From assembly GCF_009720865.1 (NCBI RefSeq), contig NZ_WNLA01000012.1, positions 124,001-188,000 on the forward strand: a stretch of DNA of 64,000 bases, given 5' to 3'. Below the pieces are notes generated by a model that saw nothing but the letters and a program-made list of their open reading frames with translations, made no database searches and was not told the DNA's origin. This DNA is from Pseudoduganella ginsengisoli (lineage in GTDB: Bacteria > Pseudomonadota > Gammaproteobacteria > Burkholderiales > Burkholderiaceae_D). A program made the position numbers and the translations under genes. Positions within the stretch are counted from its first letter, which is position 1; each line of letters opens with the position of its first letter. Positions 9,728-19,362 of this stretch are shown here, piece by piece.

Positions 9728-12484
9728 ATGCCGTACCGTTTGACCGCCCCGTTCACCGCCCTGCTGCTGGCAACCGCTTTGTTCGGCTGCGGCGAGCAAG
9801 ACAAAGACGCCTTGGTGGCCAAAGCACGGCAATACCGCGCCAATGGCGAATTACGCGCGGCAACCATTGAATTCAAGAATGTACTGCAAGCGCACCCCGA
9901 TGATGGGGAAACGCGCTTCTTGCTGGGCCAGACCTACAATGAAACCGGTGAAGCGCTGACTGCAGAAAAAGAAATCCGCCGCGCCATCAATCTTGGCTAT
10001 CCGGAAGAAGCGGCGCTGGGGGAGCTGGGCAAGGCCCTGCTGCTGCAGGGCGAGTATCAAAAAGCACTGGACCAAACGGCCAAAGCAGCCAAGCCCGGCC
10101 CCGCGCTGTCGTGTGTACGCGCTGATGCACTGCGCGCGCTAGGCAAAGCCAGCGAAGCCCAAGCCCTGTATGAATCCGTGCTGCAAGCACAGCCCGGTTT
10201 CCCTGCCGCGCTGATCGGCATGGGCAGGCTGGCGCAAACCGCGGGCGATATGGCGGCAGCCAGCCAGTTTGCCAGCCAGGCCCAGCAAGCCGATCCCCGC
10301 AATACGGATGCCCTGTTATTCATGGCGGACTTGCAGCGTTCGCAGAAGCAGTATGACGAAGCCATGGCGACGCTGGACCGCATTTTGCAGATTGCGCCGG
10401 AACACCGCTCCGCACACATTGAAAAAGCCTACATCCTGATTCCACAGGCAAAATTCGAGGCGGCGCAAAAAGAACTGGATACCGCCGTGCTGTCCGGCCC
10501 CAGCGGCATGATGATCGCGTACACGCAAGCACTGCTGGACTTTACCCAGGGCAAAGATGCGGCTGCCCTGGAATCGCTGCAAAAAGTCTTGCGCGCCGCG
10601 CCCGAGCATCCCCCCAGCATGCTGATGGCGGGCGCTATCAATTTGAATATGGGCGCCCTGTCGCAAGCCGAGTATTACTTGCGCAGTTACCTGCGCACCA
10701 ATCCAGGGAATTTATATGCCCGCAAGCTGTTGACGTCAGTCCTCTTGAAAGCAGGCCAGGCGCCCGATGCCATGGCGGTGCTGGAGCCAGCCATGAACAC
10801 GTCCGGCCAGGACGCGGAAGTCCTGGCGCTGGCCGGTGAAACGTTCATGCAAGCGCGCGATTTCAACAAGGCGGGCGAACTGTTTTCCAAGGCCGCATCC
10901 ATCGCACCGAACGTGACAGGCTTGCGCACGGCGCTGGGACTGAGCAAGCTCGGACAAGGCAACAATGAAGCGGCGCTGGCGGACTTGCAGGAAGCCGCGC
11001 GGCGCGAACCCGCCAACGCGCAAGTCGGCATTGCGCTGACCACCACCTTGCTGTCGCTCAAGCGCTATGACCAGGCATGGGCGGCAGTCCAGGAGCTGGA
11101 TAGAGCGCAGCCGAAAAATCCCGTGATCCACAACCTGAAAGGCATGGTACTGGCCGCCCGTAAAGACCTCGACGGCGCGCGCGCCGCCTTTGACCAGGCG
11201 CTGGTGCTGCAGCCGTCCTATTTCGCCGCCGCCGCCAACCTGTCGCGGCTGGAAACTGAACTGAAAAATCCGGCCGCTGCAAAAAAACATTTGCAAGACT
11301 TTCTGGCCAGGAACAAAGGCAATGTCGACGCCATGACGGCGCTGGCCGCGCTGGCGGCGCGCAACCGCGACCTGGCGGAAGCGACGCGCTGGCTGGAAAA
11401 GGCCCAGGCAGACAATCCGGATGCCGTCGCCCCCGGCATCCGCCTTGTCAACCATTACCTGATGATGCGGGAAACGCAGAAGGCCGAAGCGCTGGCGCAA
11501 GCGCTGCACGGCAAGAATCCGGACAATCCGGACTTGCTGGACATGCTGGGCAAGGCCCACACGGCCAATGGCGATTTGCCGCTGGCCGTGGAAGCGTACA
11601 AAAAGCTGGCCATCGCCATGCCGCGCTCGCCGCAAGTGCACATGCAGATCGCGGCGCTGTACCTGAAAATGAATAACGTGGGCGCGGCGGAAGACCATTT
11701 GAAAGCCGCGCTGGGCATGCAGCCGGACTTCCCCGCCGCGCAGCTGGCGCAGGCGGAAATTTACGTGAAGCGGGGATCGTACGACCTGGCGCTGATGATT
11801 TCAGACCAGCTGCAAAAGAATTACCCGAAAGCGTCGGGCGGCTACCAGTTGCGGGGCGATATCCTGATGGCCCGCAAAAAGCCGGAGCAGGCGCTGCCGG
11901 CTTTTGAAAAAGCCATGCAAATCACGCCGGCCAGCGAATTGCTGATCAAGATCGCCAATGCGCTGCGGGTGTCGGGCAAAACCGCCGACGGCGCGGCCCG
12001 CATCGACCAGTGGCTGAAGCAGCATCCGGACGACGTGCGCGTGCAGCTGTACAAAGGTGAAACCCTGCTGGCCGACAAACAGTACAAGGCTGCCGCCGAC
12101 TACCTGCAAGGCTTGGTACAGCGCTATCCGGGCAATATCACGGCCTACAACAACCTGGCGTGGGCCTACCAGCAGGCGGGCGACGCGCGCGCCGTGGCAG
12201 CCGCCGAACAGGCGTATAAACTGGCGCCCCAGCATCCGGTCGTGATGGACACGATGGGCTGGGTGCTGGTGGAACAGGGCCAGGCAACGAAAGGCTTGCC
12301 TATCCTGCAAAAAGCCAGCGCGGCCGCGCCGGAAGCGCGCGATATCCGCTTCCATTTGGCGCAGGCGCTGGCAAAAACCGGCGACAAGGCAGCCGCGCGC
12401 AAGGAACTGGAAACCGTGCTGTCAGGCGAAAAGCAATTCGCGCAGGCCGACGAAGCCAGGGCGCTGCTGAAGCAGGTGCAATAG
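9728..12484 (+). CDS. prsT: PEP-CTERM system TPR-repeat lipoprotein PrsT
   Basis: A 918-residue lipoprotein. The signal peptide ends in a lipobox LFGC with Cys21 as the lipid attachment site. The rest is a long run of tetratricopeptide repeats (many A-x-x-x-x-x-A-L helices). Length, lipobox and TPR content match the PrsT family linked to exosortase/PEP-CTERM exopolysaccharide systems. ATG at 9728 has AAGGA about seven bases upstream; an earlier in-frame ATG at 9686 would spoil the signal peptide. No exosortase or polysaccharide genes lie beside it here, only a PEP-CTERM substrate gene. Confidence 0.88.
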   Translation: MPYRLTAPFTALLLATALFGCGEQDKDALVAKARQYRANGELRAATIEFKNVLQAHPDDGETRFLLGQTYNETGEALTAEKEIRRAINLGYPEEAALGELGKALLLQGEYQKALDQTAKAAKPGPALSCVRADALRALGKASEAQALYESVLQAQPGFPAALIGMGRLAQTAGDMAAASQFASQAQQADPRNTDALLFMADLQRSQKQYDEAMATLDRILQIAPEHRSAHIEKAYILIPQAKFEAAQKELDTAVLSGPSGMMIAYTQALLDFTQGKDAAALESLQKVLRAAPEHPPSMLMAGAINLNMGALSQAEYYLRSYLRTNPGNLYARKLLTSVLLKAGQAPDAMAVLEPAMNTSGQDAEVLALAGETFMQARDFNKAGELFSKAASIAPNVTGLRTALGLSKLGQGNNEAALADLQEAARREPANAQVGIALTTTLLSLKRYDQAWAAVQELDRAQPKNPVIHNLKGMVLAARKDLDGARAAFDQALVLQPSYFAAAANLSRLETELKNPAAAKKHLQDFLARNKGNVDAMTALAALAARNRDLAEATRWLEKAQADNPDAVAPGIRLVNHYLMMRETQKAEALAQALHGKNPDNPDLLDMLGKAHTANGDLPLAVEAYKKLAIAMPRSPQVHMQIAALYLKMNNVGAAEDHLKAALGMQPDFPAAQLAQAEIYVKRGSYDLALMISDQLQKNYPKASGGYQLRGDILMARKKPEQALPAFEKAMQITPASELLIKIANALRVSGKTADGAARIDQWLKQHPDDVRVQLYKGETLLADKQYKAAADYLQGLVQRYPGNITAYNNLAWAYQQAGDARAVAAAEQAYKLAPQHPVVMDTMGWVLVEQGQATKGLPILQKASAAAPEARDIRFHLAQALAKTGDKAAARKELETVLSGEKQFAQADEARALLKQVQ

Positions 12485-12554
12485 CTCGCCCATTCCTCGT
12501 CATGCGGCCGATGGATTGCCGCGGGGGCGCCGAGCCATGTGCGGCAATGACGGA

Positions 12555-13841
12555 TTATTTTCCCGCGCCCGGTTCAAACGTGAATACCTTGCGTTCAACA
12601 AACGCCATGGTCCCGTCGGCCCCCCGCGCCACTTCGGAAATCAAATAAGTCCCGCTGGTCGGGTCGCCATTCGCATCGAAATCAATCGACCCCGCCACGC
12701 CCTGGTAATCAATATCGCGTCCCGCTTTCGCGGCGGCCAGCGCCTGCGCAAACTGGCCGGGTCCGATCACCACCGGCGCTGCGCTATCCGGCCGCGACAC
12801 CGCCTGCAAGTTCGCCAGGATGGCCGCGCGGGTATTGGCGCCGCCCTGCGCCATGGCCAGCGCCAGCAAATACACGGCGTCATAGCCGGTAAACGACGTG
12901 CCTTCCGGCTCCAGCCCCACATTGCGCACGAATGCGTCGCGGTACGCGGCGTAGCTGGGCGTGCTGCGGGGCGCCGTGGGCGACACCCACTGCATGCCCA
13001 GCGCCGCGTCGCCGGCATTGCTGATGAAGGCGGCGCCGAAATTGCCGCTGCCGAACAGGCGCGGCATCTGGCTGCCCAGCTTGTCCTTCAAGCCCCGCGC
13101 AATCGATGCGCCATCGAGCGCAAAGCCCACCATCACGACAGCTTGCGGCACGCCATTGGCGGTCAGCGCCGCCAGTTCGCCATCGAAGCCCACCGTCTTG
13201 GTGGCGGAATACGTGATATTGGCCAGCGGCGGATAGCCGCGCGCTGCCAGCCGCTGCCGCACGGCTTCGCTGGCGCCCACGCCAAAGGCATCATCGACGT
13301 GGATCAGCGCGACGCGGGTCAGGCCCTGGTCCAGGATATGGTCCGCCAGCGCCGCGCCCTGCAGCGAGTCCGACGCCACCGTGCGGAACACGGTCCCTTT
13401 GTCATCGAGTGCGGTAATCAGCGGCGACGACCCGCTGGCAATGAATGGAATGCCGGCGGCAATCGTCACCTGCTGCGCGACGGGAATCGCCACGCGGCTG
13501 GAGAACGGCCCGAAAATCGCCACCGGGGCCAGCGCCGCCAATTCACGTGCACTGAGCACGCCGGCATCCGCATCGAGCTTGTCGTCCCGTAGAATCAATT
13601 CCAGCTGCTGGCCATTGACGCCGCCCGCCTCATTGATTTCCTTGACGGCCAGGCGCGCCGCATATTCAACGTTTTGCCCCAGGCTGGCCGAGGATCCCGT
13701 ACGCGACACCAGCAAGCCCAGTTTCAGCGTGCCCGGCGTGGTTTGCGCTGCCGGATTGCTGTCGACATTCGTGCCCCCGCCGCCGCAGCCGGCCAAAGCC
13801 GCCAGCGCCACCATGGCCAGCGTCGCTGCCTGTTTATTCAT
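12555..13841 (-). CDS. Leu/Ile/Val-type ligand-binding lipoprotein (Peripla_BP_6)
   Basis: A 428-residue lipoprotein: signal peptide with lipobox LAGC (Cys19) followed by a Gly-rich linker. The body matches the type I periplasmic-binding fold of branched-chain amino-acid receptors (LGLLVSRTGSSASLGQ near residue 45; a GPFSSRVAIPVAQ segment; FTGYDAVYLLALA near the C-terminal half). Its ATG overlaps the stop of the upstream TonB receptor gene by four bases (ATGA), so the two are translationally coupled. No ABC permease or ATPase follows. It may therefore deliver a ligand to a sensor or partner rather than to a standard transporter. Confidence 0.85.
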   Translation of the reverse strand: MNKQAATLAMVALAALAGCGGGGTNVDSNPAAQTTPGTLKLGLLVSRTGSSASLGQNVEYAARLAVKEINEAGGVNGQQLELILRDDKLDADAGVLSARELAALAPVAIFGPFSSRVAIPVAQQVTIAAGIPFIASGSSPLITALDDKGTVFRTVASDSLQGAALADHILDQGLTRVALIHVDDAFGVGASEAVRQRLAARGYPPLANITYSATKTVGFDGELAALTANGVPQAVVMVGFALDGASIARGLKDKLGSQMPRLFGSGNFGAAFISNAGDAALGMQWVSPTAPRSTPSYAAYRDAFVRNVGLEPEGTSFTGYDAVYLLALAMAQGGANTRAAILANLQAVSRPDSAAPVVIGPGQFAQALAAAKAGRDIDYQGVAGSIDFDANGDPTSGTYLISEVARGADGTMAFVERKVFTFEPGAGK

Positions 13842-15898
13842 AACGTCCCCCAGCGGTAGGTATAGCTGAACGCGGCGCTGCGTCCCGGCGCCGGTAAATC
13901 CACGCCGCCATAGCCGGGTTCCGCGTAGCGCCGGTCCAGCACATTGGCAATGCGCAGCGCCAGTTGATGCGGCCCGAACGCGTGGTTCCAGCTGGCGTCC
14001 ACCGTCGCATAAGACGGCAGTTGATAGGGCCGCAGGAAGTTTTCCTGGCTGTTGGCCTTGCTGGCGCGGCGCGGCGACACGCCGCGCGCCGCCAGCGCGA
14101 ACTGGCCCCACGTGGCATGCAGGTATTGCCAGCTGACGCGCGCCACCAGCCGCGGATAGCTGGCCGTGGGTGTGATTTGCATGGGCTGCAAACGGGGCTG
14201 GAAATGGTCATCGGTATCGGCCCACGACCACTGCGCGCGCCAGCGCTGCGCGCCGCGCTGCCATGTGGCTTCCGCTTCCACGCCCCGGCCCTGCTGGCGG
14301 CCGCTGTTTTGTGGCTGCAGGTTCGCGCCCAGCGGCAGCAGCTCGGTTTTTCCCTTCACGGTCAGGCGATAGGCATTGACGGACAGCGCCAGGTCCGGAT
14401 TGGCCTGCCATTGCAGCGCCGCTTCCGTGCTGGCCGACGTTTCCGGCCGCAGCGCCAGGTTGCCCAGTACTTCGCCAGCATACAAGGGCTGCGCATACAG
14501 CTGCGCCGCAGTCGGCGCTTTATACGACGTGCCGTGCAACAGTTTCCACGCCAGCGCCGGTGTCGAACCGCCCACCAAGGCCAGCCGATAGTTATTGCTG
14601 TCGCCAAAAATACTGTGGCTGTCGCGCCGCACGTTGGCCGTCACGCCCACCCAGGACAGCGGACGCACGCTGTATTGCAGGTAATAACCCTGGTTCGTGA
14701 TGCGTTCCAGCGCGCCCGTCCCGGCCAGCAACGTGCGCTTGCCGCTTGCCACGTCCACCGTATAAATCTGCATGCGCTGCTCATCGTCGCGCACGCGGTC
14801 CGCGCCCGCCATCAGGCTGTGCTGGTCGCCAAACCGGTATTGGGCTTCCACGCCCAGTTCCTGCGTCGAGAATCCCAGCGCGCGCTCGGGATACGAGGCC
14901 GCGGCGCCCAGGCTCAAATGTTCGCGCTGGTCCGGCCCGCCCTGTGCATGGGCGATGCTGGCCCGCAGCGTCCAGTTATCCAGGCCGCGGTATTCATGGT
15001 GCAGGCGCGCCGTGCTCTGATGCAGCGCGAGCCGGTTGTTGTGGCTGAGGATACCGAAATCCAGGAATTCCGCATCCGCATCGAGCCGGTAGCCATGCAG
15101 CATCAGCGCCGTGTCGCTGCTGTCCGTCACGTACGCGGCGCGCAGCAGCGCCGTGCGGGGCCGCTCATCATCGTTTTGCGACACATCCCCTTTGGCTGCC
15201 GCCACCACCCGCGCATACAGCGGCGATGAACGGGGCAGCGCCATGCCGCTGCGGTCCATGGAATCGCCCGCCACCGACACCAGCCACTGCCACGCGCCGG
15301 CCTGGCCGGCCGTATGCAGGGCAAGCCCGCCGCCATCCTGCGCCCCCCTGGCCACGGTCCCGGTGGCGGCAAACACCGGCTGCTCGCCGGAGTGCGTAAT
15401 GATATTGACAACGCCTAAAAACGCGTCCGCGCCATACAGGGCCGATGCCGGGCCCCGCACCACTTCGATGCGTTCGACTACCGCCATATTGATCAAGCTG
15501 GCGCCGAGAAAATTACTGGCGTCGGCGCGATATACGATGGGCTGGCCATCAATCATCACTTTCAGTATCCGCGACCACGAGCGCACGCCGGCATTGATGC
15601 CCCGCACCCCGACATTCGGCGCCACGCCATCCGATATCGCATACATGCCGGGCACCTGCACCAGCGCGTCGGCCACCGAGCGGTAGCCGAACTGGCGGAT
15701 ATCTTCCGCAGTAATCACCGACACCACCGCCGGCGCATCGCGCGCTGCCAGCGCCTGGCGGCTGGCGGTACTGAACGGCATATCCAGCAGCGCTTCCACG
15801 CTGACACTGAATAAGTCCTTACCCTGCTCTTGCGCCTGTGCAGGCGCGATCAGCGCGGCGCCAGCGGCCAGCGTCCACCAGGATGCGATCCTTTGCAT
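13838..15898 (-). CDS. TonB-dependent outer-membrane receptor
   Basis: A 686-residue protein with a Sec signal peptide ending APAQA, a plug domain (STASRQALAARDAPAVVSVI, then GVRGINAGVRSW and VERIEVVRGPASALYG, the classic plug signatures) and a C-terminal barrel whose last residues alternate and end in an aromatic-rich strand. ATG at 15898 has GGAGAG eight bases upstream. It uses TonB energy to import a ligand; the ligand is unknown. The next gene, a periplasmic-type binding lipoprotein, overlaps by four bases, suggesting one import or sensing unit. Confidence 0.88.
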   Translation of the reverse strand: MQRIASWWTLAAGAALIAPAQAQEQGKDLFSVSVEALLDMPFSTASRQALAARDAPAVVSVITAEDIRQFGYRSVADALVQVPGMYAISDGVAPNVGVRGINAGVRSWSRILKVMIDGQPIVYRADASNFLGASLINMAVVERIEVVRGPASALYGADAFLGVVNIITHSGEQPVFAATGTVARGAQDGGGLALHTAGQAGAWQWLVSVAGDSMDRSGMALPRSSPLYARVVAAAKGDVSQNDDERPRTALLRAAYVTDSSDTALMLHGYRLDADAEFLDFGILSHNNRLALHQSTARLHHEYRGLDNWTLRASIAHAQGGPDQREHLSLGAAASYPERALGFSTQELGVEAQYRFGDQHSLMAGADRVRDDEQRMQIYTVDVASGKRTLLAGTGALERITNQGYYLQYSVRPLSWVGVTANVRRDSHSIFGDSNNYRLALVGGSTPALAWKLLHGTSYKAPTAAQLYAQPLYAGEVLGNLALRPETSASTEAALQWQANPDLALSVNAYRLTVKGKTELLPLGANLQPQNSGRQQGRGVEAEATWQRGAQRWRAQWSWADTDDHFQPRLQPMQITPTASYPRLVARVSWQYLHATWGQFALAARGVSPRRASKANSQENFLRPYQLPSYATVDASWNHAFGPHQLALRIANVLDRRYAEPGYGGVDLPAPGRSAAFSYTYRWGTL

Positions 15899-16088
15899 GC
15901 GCAACTCTCCGTATGGGGTGACGGCTAATGGTAGACCCAAAGCGCGGTGCGCGCGCCGCTTTTGGTGTTTCCACAACAACATTTTGGATGGCAAGCCACA
16001 CCGCCCTCCTCCCCGGGGTATCAAACCACGATATGCGCTTATACTTGCTTGCAGTCACCTTTGATAACTGATCTGGTAAAGGACTCGC

Positions 16089-16637
16089 TTGGCCCTTCGC
16101 GAAACGCCCGCCGGCCGCTGGCTGGCCATGCGCACCGCGCTGCTGGCAGCAGCATGGTGGCCATGCGCGGGCGTTGCGCAAGCAACCGTGCCAAAGGAAC
16201 AAATCAAGGCCGCGCTGGTGTTCAATTTCCTCAAGTTCACCGAGTGGCCCGCCGATGCGGCCAACGCTGCCAATGCCCCGCTGGTACTGTGCGTGGCGGC
16301 GCCGGACCGCAAAACCGAAGCAGCATTTGCGCAAGTGCAGGGACGTATGATTGAAAACCGGCCGATCCAGGTACGCACCGTGCGCGGCAGCGACGTGGCG
16401 GCATGCCACCTGCTGTATATCCACGACCATGGCCGCGACATGCTGCCGCAACTGGCAGCCGGTCACCCAAATTTACTGACAGTCGGCGACCAGGATGACT
16501 TTACGGAAGCCGGCGGCGTGATCGGGCTGGTGGAAAACCAGGGCCGGCTGCAGTTCAAGGTCAACCTGGACATGCTCAAGCGCGGCAATTACAAGGTCAG
16601 CTCGCAGTTGCTGAAGCTGGCCGTCAATATGCGGTAA
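16089..16637 (+). CDS. YfiR family periplasmic protein
   Basis: A 182-residue exported protein of the YfiR (DUF4154) family: after the signal peptide come EQIKAALVFNFLKFTEWP and the C-terminal GRLQFKVNLDMLKR..S..LLKLA pattern. Family members such as Pseudomonas YfiR sit in the periplasm and restrain a diguanylate cyclase. A TTG at 16089 has AAAGGA at good spacing; ATG at 16128 would give a shorter signal peptide and is the alternative. The hybrid kinase gene begins 13 bases downstream, so this is the first gene of a signalling operon. Confidence 0.85.
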   Translation: MALRETPAGRWLAMRTALLAAAWWPCAGVAQATVPKEQIKAALVFNFLKFTEWPADAANAANAPLVLCVAAPDRKTEAAFAQVQGRMIENRPIQVRTVRGSDVAACHLLYIHDHGRDMLPQLAAGHPNLLTVGDQDDFTEAGGVIGLVENQGRLQFKVNLDMLKRGNYKVSSQLLKLAVNMR

Positions 16638-16650
16638 AGGGACAGGGCAC

Positions 16651-19362
16651 ATGTGGCGCACGCTTTTGCTCAGACAAAAAATCACGTGGATGGTGGTGGC
16701 CGTGTGCGCGCTGATGCTGCTGCTGTTTGAAGGCGTGTTCCTGAAAACCCAGCAGGCAACCTTGCAGGGCCAGGCGCAGCGCTCGCTGGACGGGCTGGCG
16801 GAAATGATCGCGTATGGCAGCGCCGCCCCCCTCACCTTCGACGATGCCGATGGCGGCAACCAGACGTTGAAGGCATTGGCGTCCGTGCCGGAAGTCGTGC
16901 AGGCGACGGTGCGCCATGCGGATGGCCGCGTCTTCGTCACCTATACGGGCAGCTCCGGCGGCGCCGGCGACGCCGGCATGACGGCCAGCGCCGTGGTGCG
17001 CCAAAAAGGTGCGGAGATCGGCAAAGTCGAGTTGCGCGCCACCTTGCGCTATGTGGACCAAGCGCTGTATCACGCAATGACGGTGGCGGGCATTGCAGGG
17101 CTGGTGCTGCTGTTGCTGGTGGCGTATGTGGCGCGCCTGTCCGCGCACAAGCTGTCGGCGCCCTTGCTGAAGCTGGCGGCGCTGGCCAATGCCGTCGGCC
17201 AGGGAGGCGACTACACGCTGCGCGCCCAGGACAACGGCGCCGCCGATGAAGCGGGCCAGCTGGCCCGCCGCTTCAATCACATGCTGGAACAAGTGCAGGC
17301 GCGCGACCTGGAACTGGCCAGCCACCGCGACCACCTGGAGCAGGAAGTGGCGCACCGCACGGCGGACCTGGTGCGCGCCCGCGACGCGGCGGAAGCAGCC
17401 AGCCGCGCCAAGAGCGAATTCCTCGCCATGATGAGCCATGAAATCCGCACGCCGCTCAATGGCGTGCTGGGCATGACGGATTTGCTGGCCAATACGGAAC
17501 TCGATGACCGCCAGCGGCGCTTTGTACGCATCGTGCGCCGCTCCGGCGAAGACTTGCTGGCCATCCTCAACGATATCCTGGACTTTTCAAAAATCGAAGC
17601 GGGCCGCTTTGAACTGGATGATTGCGCGTTCAATTTGACCTTATTGATGGAAAACGTGGCGGAACGCTATGCGCCCGTGGCCCACGGCAAAGGGCTGGAA
17701 CTGAGCTGCGCCGCCCCGCTGCGCCCCGTCATGCTGCGCGGCGACGCCAAGCGCCTGGGCCAGGTGTTGACGAACCTGGTCAGCAACGCCATCAAATTCA
17801 CCGAGCGGGGCCAGGTCGTGCTGCGGGCCGAAGTCACCGACATCCCTGCTGCGGATGGAGGCAGCGCCATGGCGGACATTCATTTCACGGTGACCGATAC
17901 AGGTATCGGCATTCCGGCCGCCAAGCAGTCCTGCCTGTTTGAAGCATTTACGCAGGCCGACAGTTCGACCACGCGCCGCTTTGGCGGCACCGGACTGGGG
18001 CTGGCGATTTCGCAGCGGCTGATGGGGCTGATGGGCAGCACCATTACCCTGCGCAGCGAGGAAAACCAGGGCAGCGAATTCCACTTCACGGTCCGCCTGC
18101 CGCGCTGCGACATGGGCCAGGGCCAGGACGATACCGTGCTGGCGCCGATGCGCGTATTGATCGTCGATGACAATCACGTCAACCTGGAAATCCTCGCCGA
18201 GCAATTGCACTCGTGGGGCTGCCAGGTGGTGCAGGCGCATGACGTCCAGGGCGCCCGGGCGGAACTGGCGAAATCCGGCGCGCCGTTTGAACTGGTCATC
18301 ACCGACATGATGATGCCGGACGAAGATGGCGCCGGCCTGGTGGAATCCATGCAGCAGCAGCCGCACCTGGCAGCCATCCCTGTCATCATGCTCAGTTCCG
18401 CCGGCATGCAATGGCATGGCGCCAGCGGCGGCCCGGCCCCGCAAGTGCTGACCAAACCCGTGCGCCAGTCGGAACTGTACAACGCACTGTGCCAGGCGTT
18501 GCGGGCAAGCCAGGGCGGCAGCCCGGGCCAGCGGGCGGCCAAAGGGGCCGCGCGCAGCCGCGTGGTGAAATTGCAGGGCAATGTGCTGCTGGCGGAGGAC
18601 AACCTGGCCAACCAGGAAGTGGCGCTGGCCATGCTGCGCAACCTGGGCGTGCACGTGGAAGTGGCGGGCAACGGCATGGACGTCATCTCGCTGCTGGAGC
18701 GCCAGCAGTTTGACTTGATCCTGATGGATTGCCAGATGCCCGTCATGGACGGCTTCCAGGCCACGGCCGCCATCCGCGCCGCCGAGGGGCTGGAACGGCA
18801 TATCCCCATCGTGGCGCTGACCGCCAATGCCGTGGCGGGCGACCGCCAGCGCTGCATCGACAGCGGCATGGATGAATACCTGTCGAAACCGTTTACGCAA
18901 GACCAGCTGGGCGACATGCTGCAGCGCTGGCTGCAGACCGTGCAAGTGGCGCCGCGCGACGACGCCGCCGCAACCGCTGCTGCACCGATGGCCGGCAGCG
19001 CAGCGCTACCGGCGGCCGACGGCAATATCGATGCGGACGCGCTGCACACGATCCGCCAGTTGCGTCCCGGCCTGCTGATCCGCGTGCTCAATGCCTGGCT
19101 GACGGAGTCGCCCGGCCTGTACCAGGAAATCGTGGACGCCGCCGCGCAAGCCGATGGGGGCGCCCTGTTCCGCGCCGCCCACACGCTGAAAAACAGTTCC
19201 GCCAACGTGGGGGCGCGCCAGTTGTCGCAACTGTGCGCGGAACTGGAACAGCGTGGCCGCCACAGCCAGCTCGATGAAGTGGATGCCGTCCTTGCCGAAC
19301 TGGCGCGGCACTTCGACTATGCGCTGAAGGAATTGACAGCGATCCGCGACCGGGAGCAATGA
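16651..19362 (+). CDS. hybrid sensor histidine kinase with two receivers and HPt (BarA-like layout)
   Basis: A 903-residue membrane kinase. Order: membrane helix (about 11-31); periplasmic CHASE8-like sensor (about 35-130, with [20 protein letters not shown]); second helix (about 144-164); HAMP; HisKA with His263 in MMSHEIRTP; HATPase with GTGLGLAIS near 444; receiver 1 with Asp552 (ITDMMMP); receiver 2 with Asp693 ([11 protein letters not shown]); HPt with His844 (AAHTLKNSS). All phosphorelay residues are present. It follows the YfiR-like gene and its stop overlaps the next start by four bases (ATGA). The REC-PAS-GGDEF-EAL protein downstream is the obvious phosphorelay output. Confidence 0.9.
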   Translation: MWRTLLLRQKITWMVVAVCALMLLLFEGVFLKTQQATLQGQAQRSLDGLAEMIAYGSAAPLTFDDADGGNQTLKALASVPEVVQATVRHADGRVFVTYTGSSGGAGDAGMTASAVVRQKGAEIGKVELRATLRYVDQALYHAMTVAGIAGLVLLLLVAYVARLSAHKLSAPLLKLAALANAVGQGGDYTLRAQDNGAADEAGQLARRFNHMLEQVQARDLELASHRDHLEQEVAHRTADLVRARDAAEAASRAKSEFLAMMSHEIRTPLNGVLGMTDLLANTELDDRQRRFVRIVRRSGEDLLAILNDILDFSKIEAGRFELDDCAFNLTLLMENVAERYAPVAHGKGLELSCAAPLRPVMLRGDAKRLGQVLTNLVSNAIKFTERGQVVLRAEVTDIPAADGGSAMADIHFTVTDTGIGIPAAKQSCLFEAFTQADSSTTRRFGGTGLGLAISQRLMGLMGSTITLRSEENQGSEFHFTVRLPRCDMGQGQDDTVLAPMRVLIVDDNHVNLEILAEQLHSWGCQVVQAHDVQGARAELAKSGAPFELVITDMMMPDEDGAGLVESMQQQPHLAAIPVIMLSSAGMQWHGASGGPAPQVLTKPVRQSELYNALCQALRASQGGSPGQRAAKGAARSRVVKLQGNVLLAEDNLANQEVALAMLRNLGVHVEVAGNGMDVISLLERQQFDLILMDCQMPVMDGFQATAAIRAAEGLERHIPIVALTANAVAGDRQRCIDSGMDEYLSKPFTQDQLGDMLQRWLQTVQVAPRDDAAATAAAPMAGSAALPAADGNIDADALHTIRQLRPGLLIRVLNAWLTESPGLYQEIVDAAAQADGGALFRAAHTLKNSSANVGARQLSQLCAELEQRGRHSQLDEVDAVLAELARHFDYALKELTAIRDREQ

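Noticed and set aside
12516-13592. 358-codon plus-strand frame
   Set aside because: Shadow of the ligand-binding lipoprotein gene; Arg/His-rich translation and no ribosome site.
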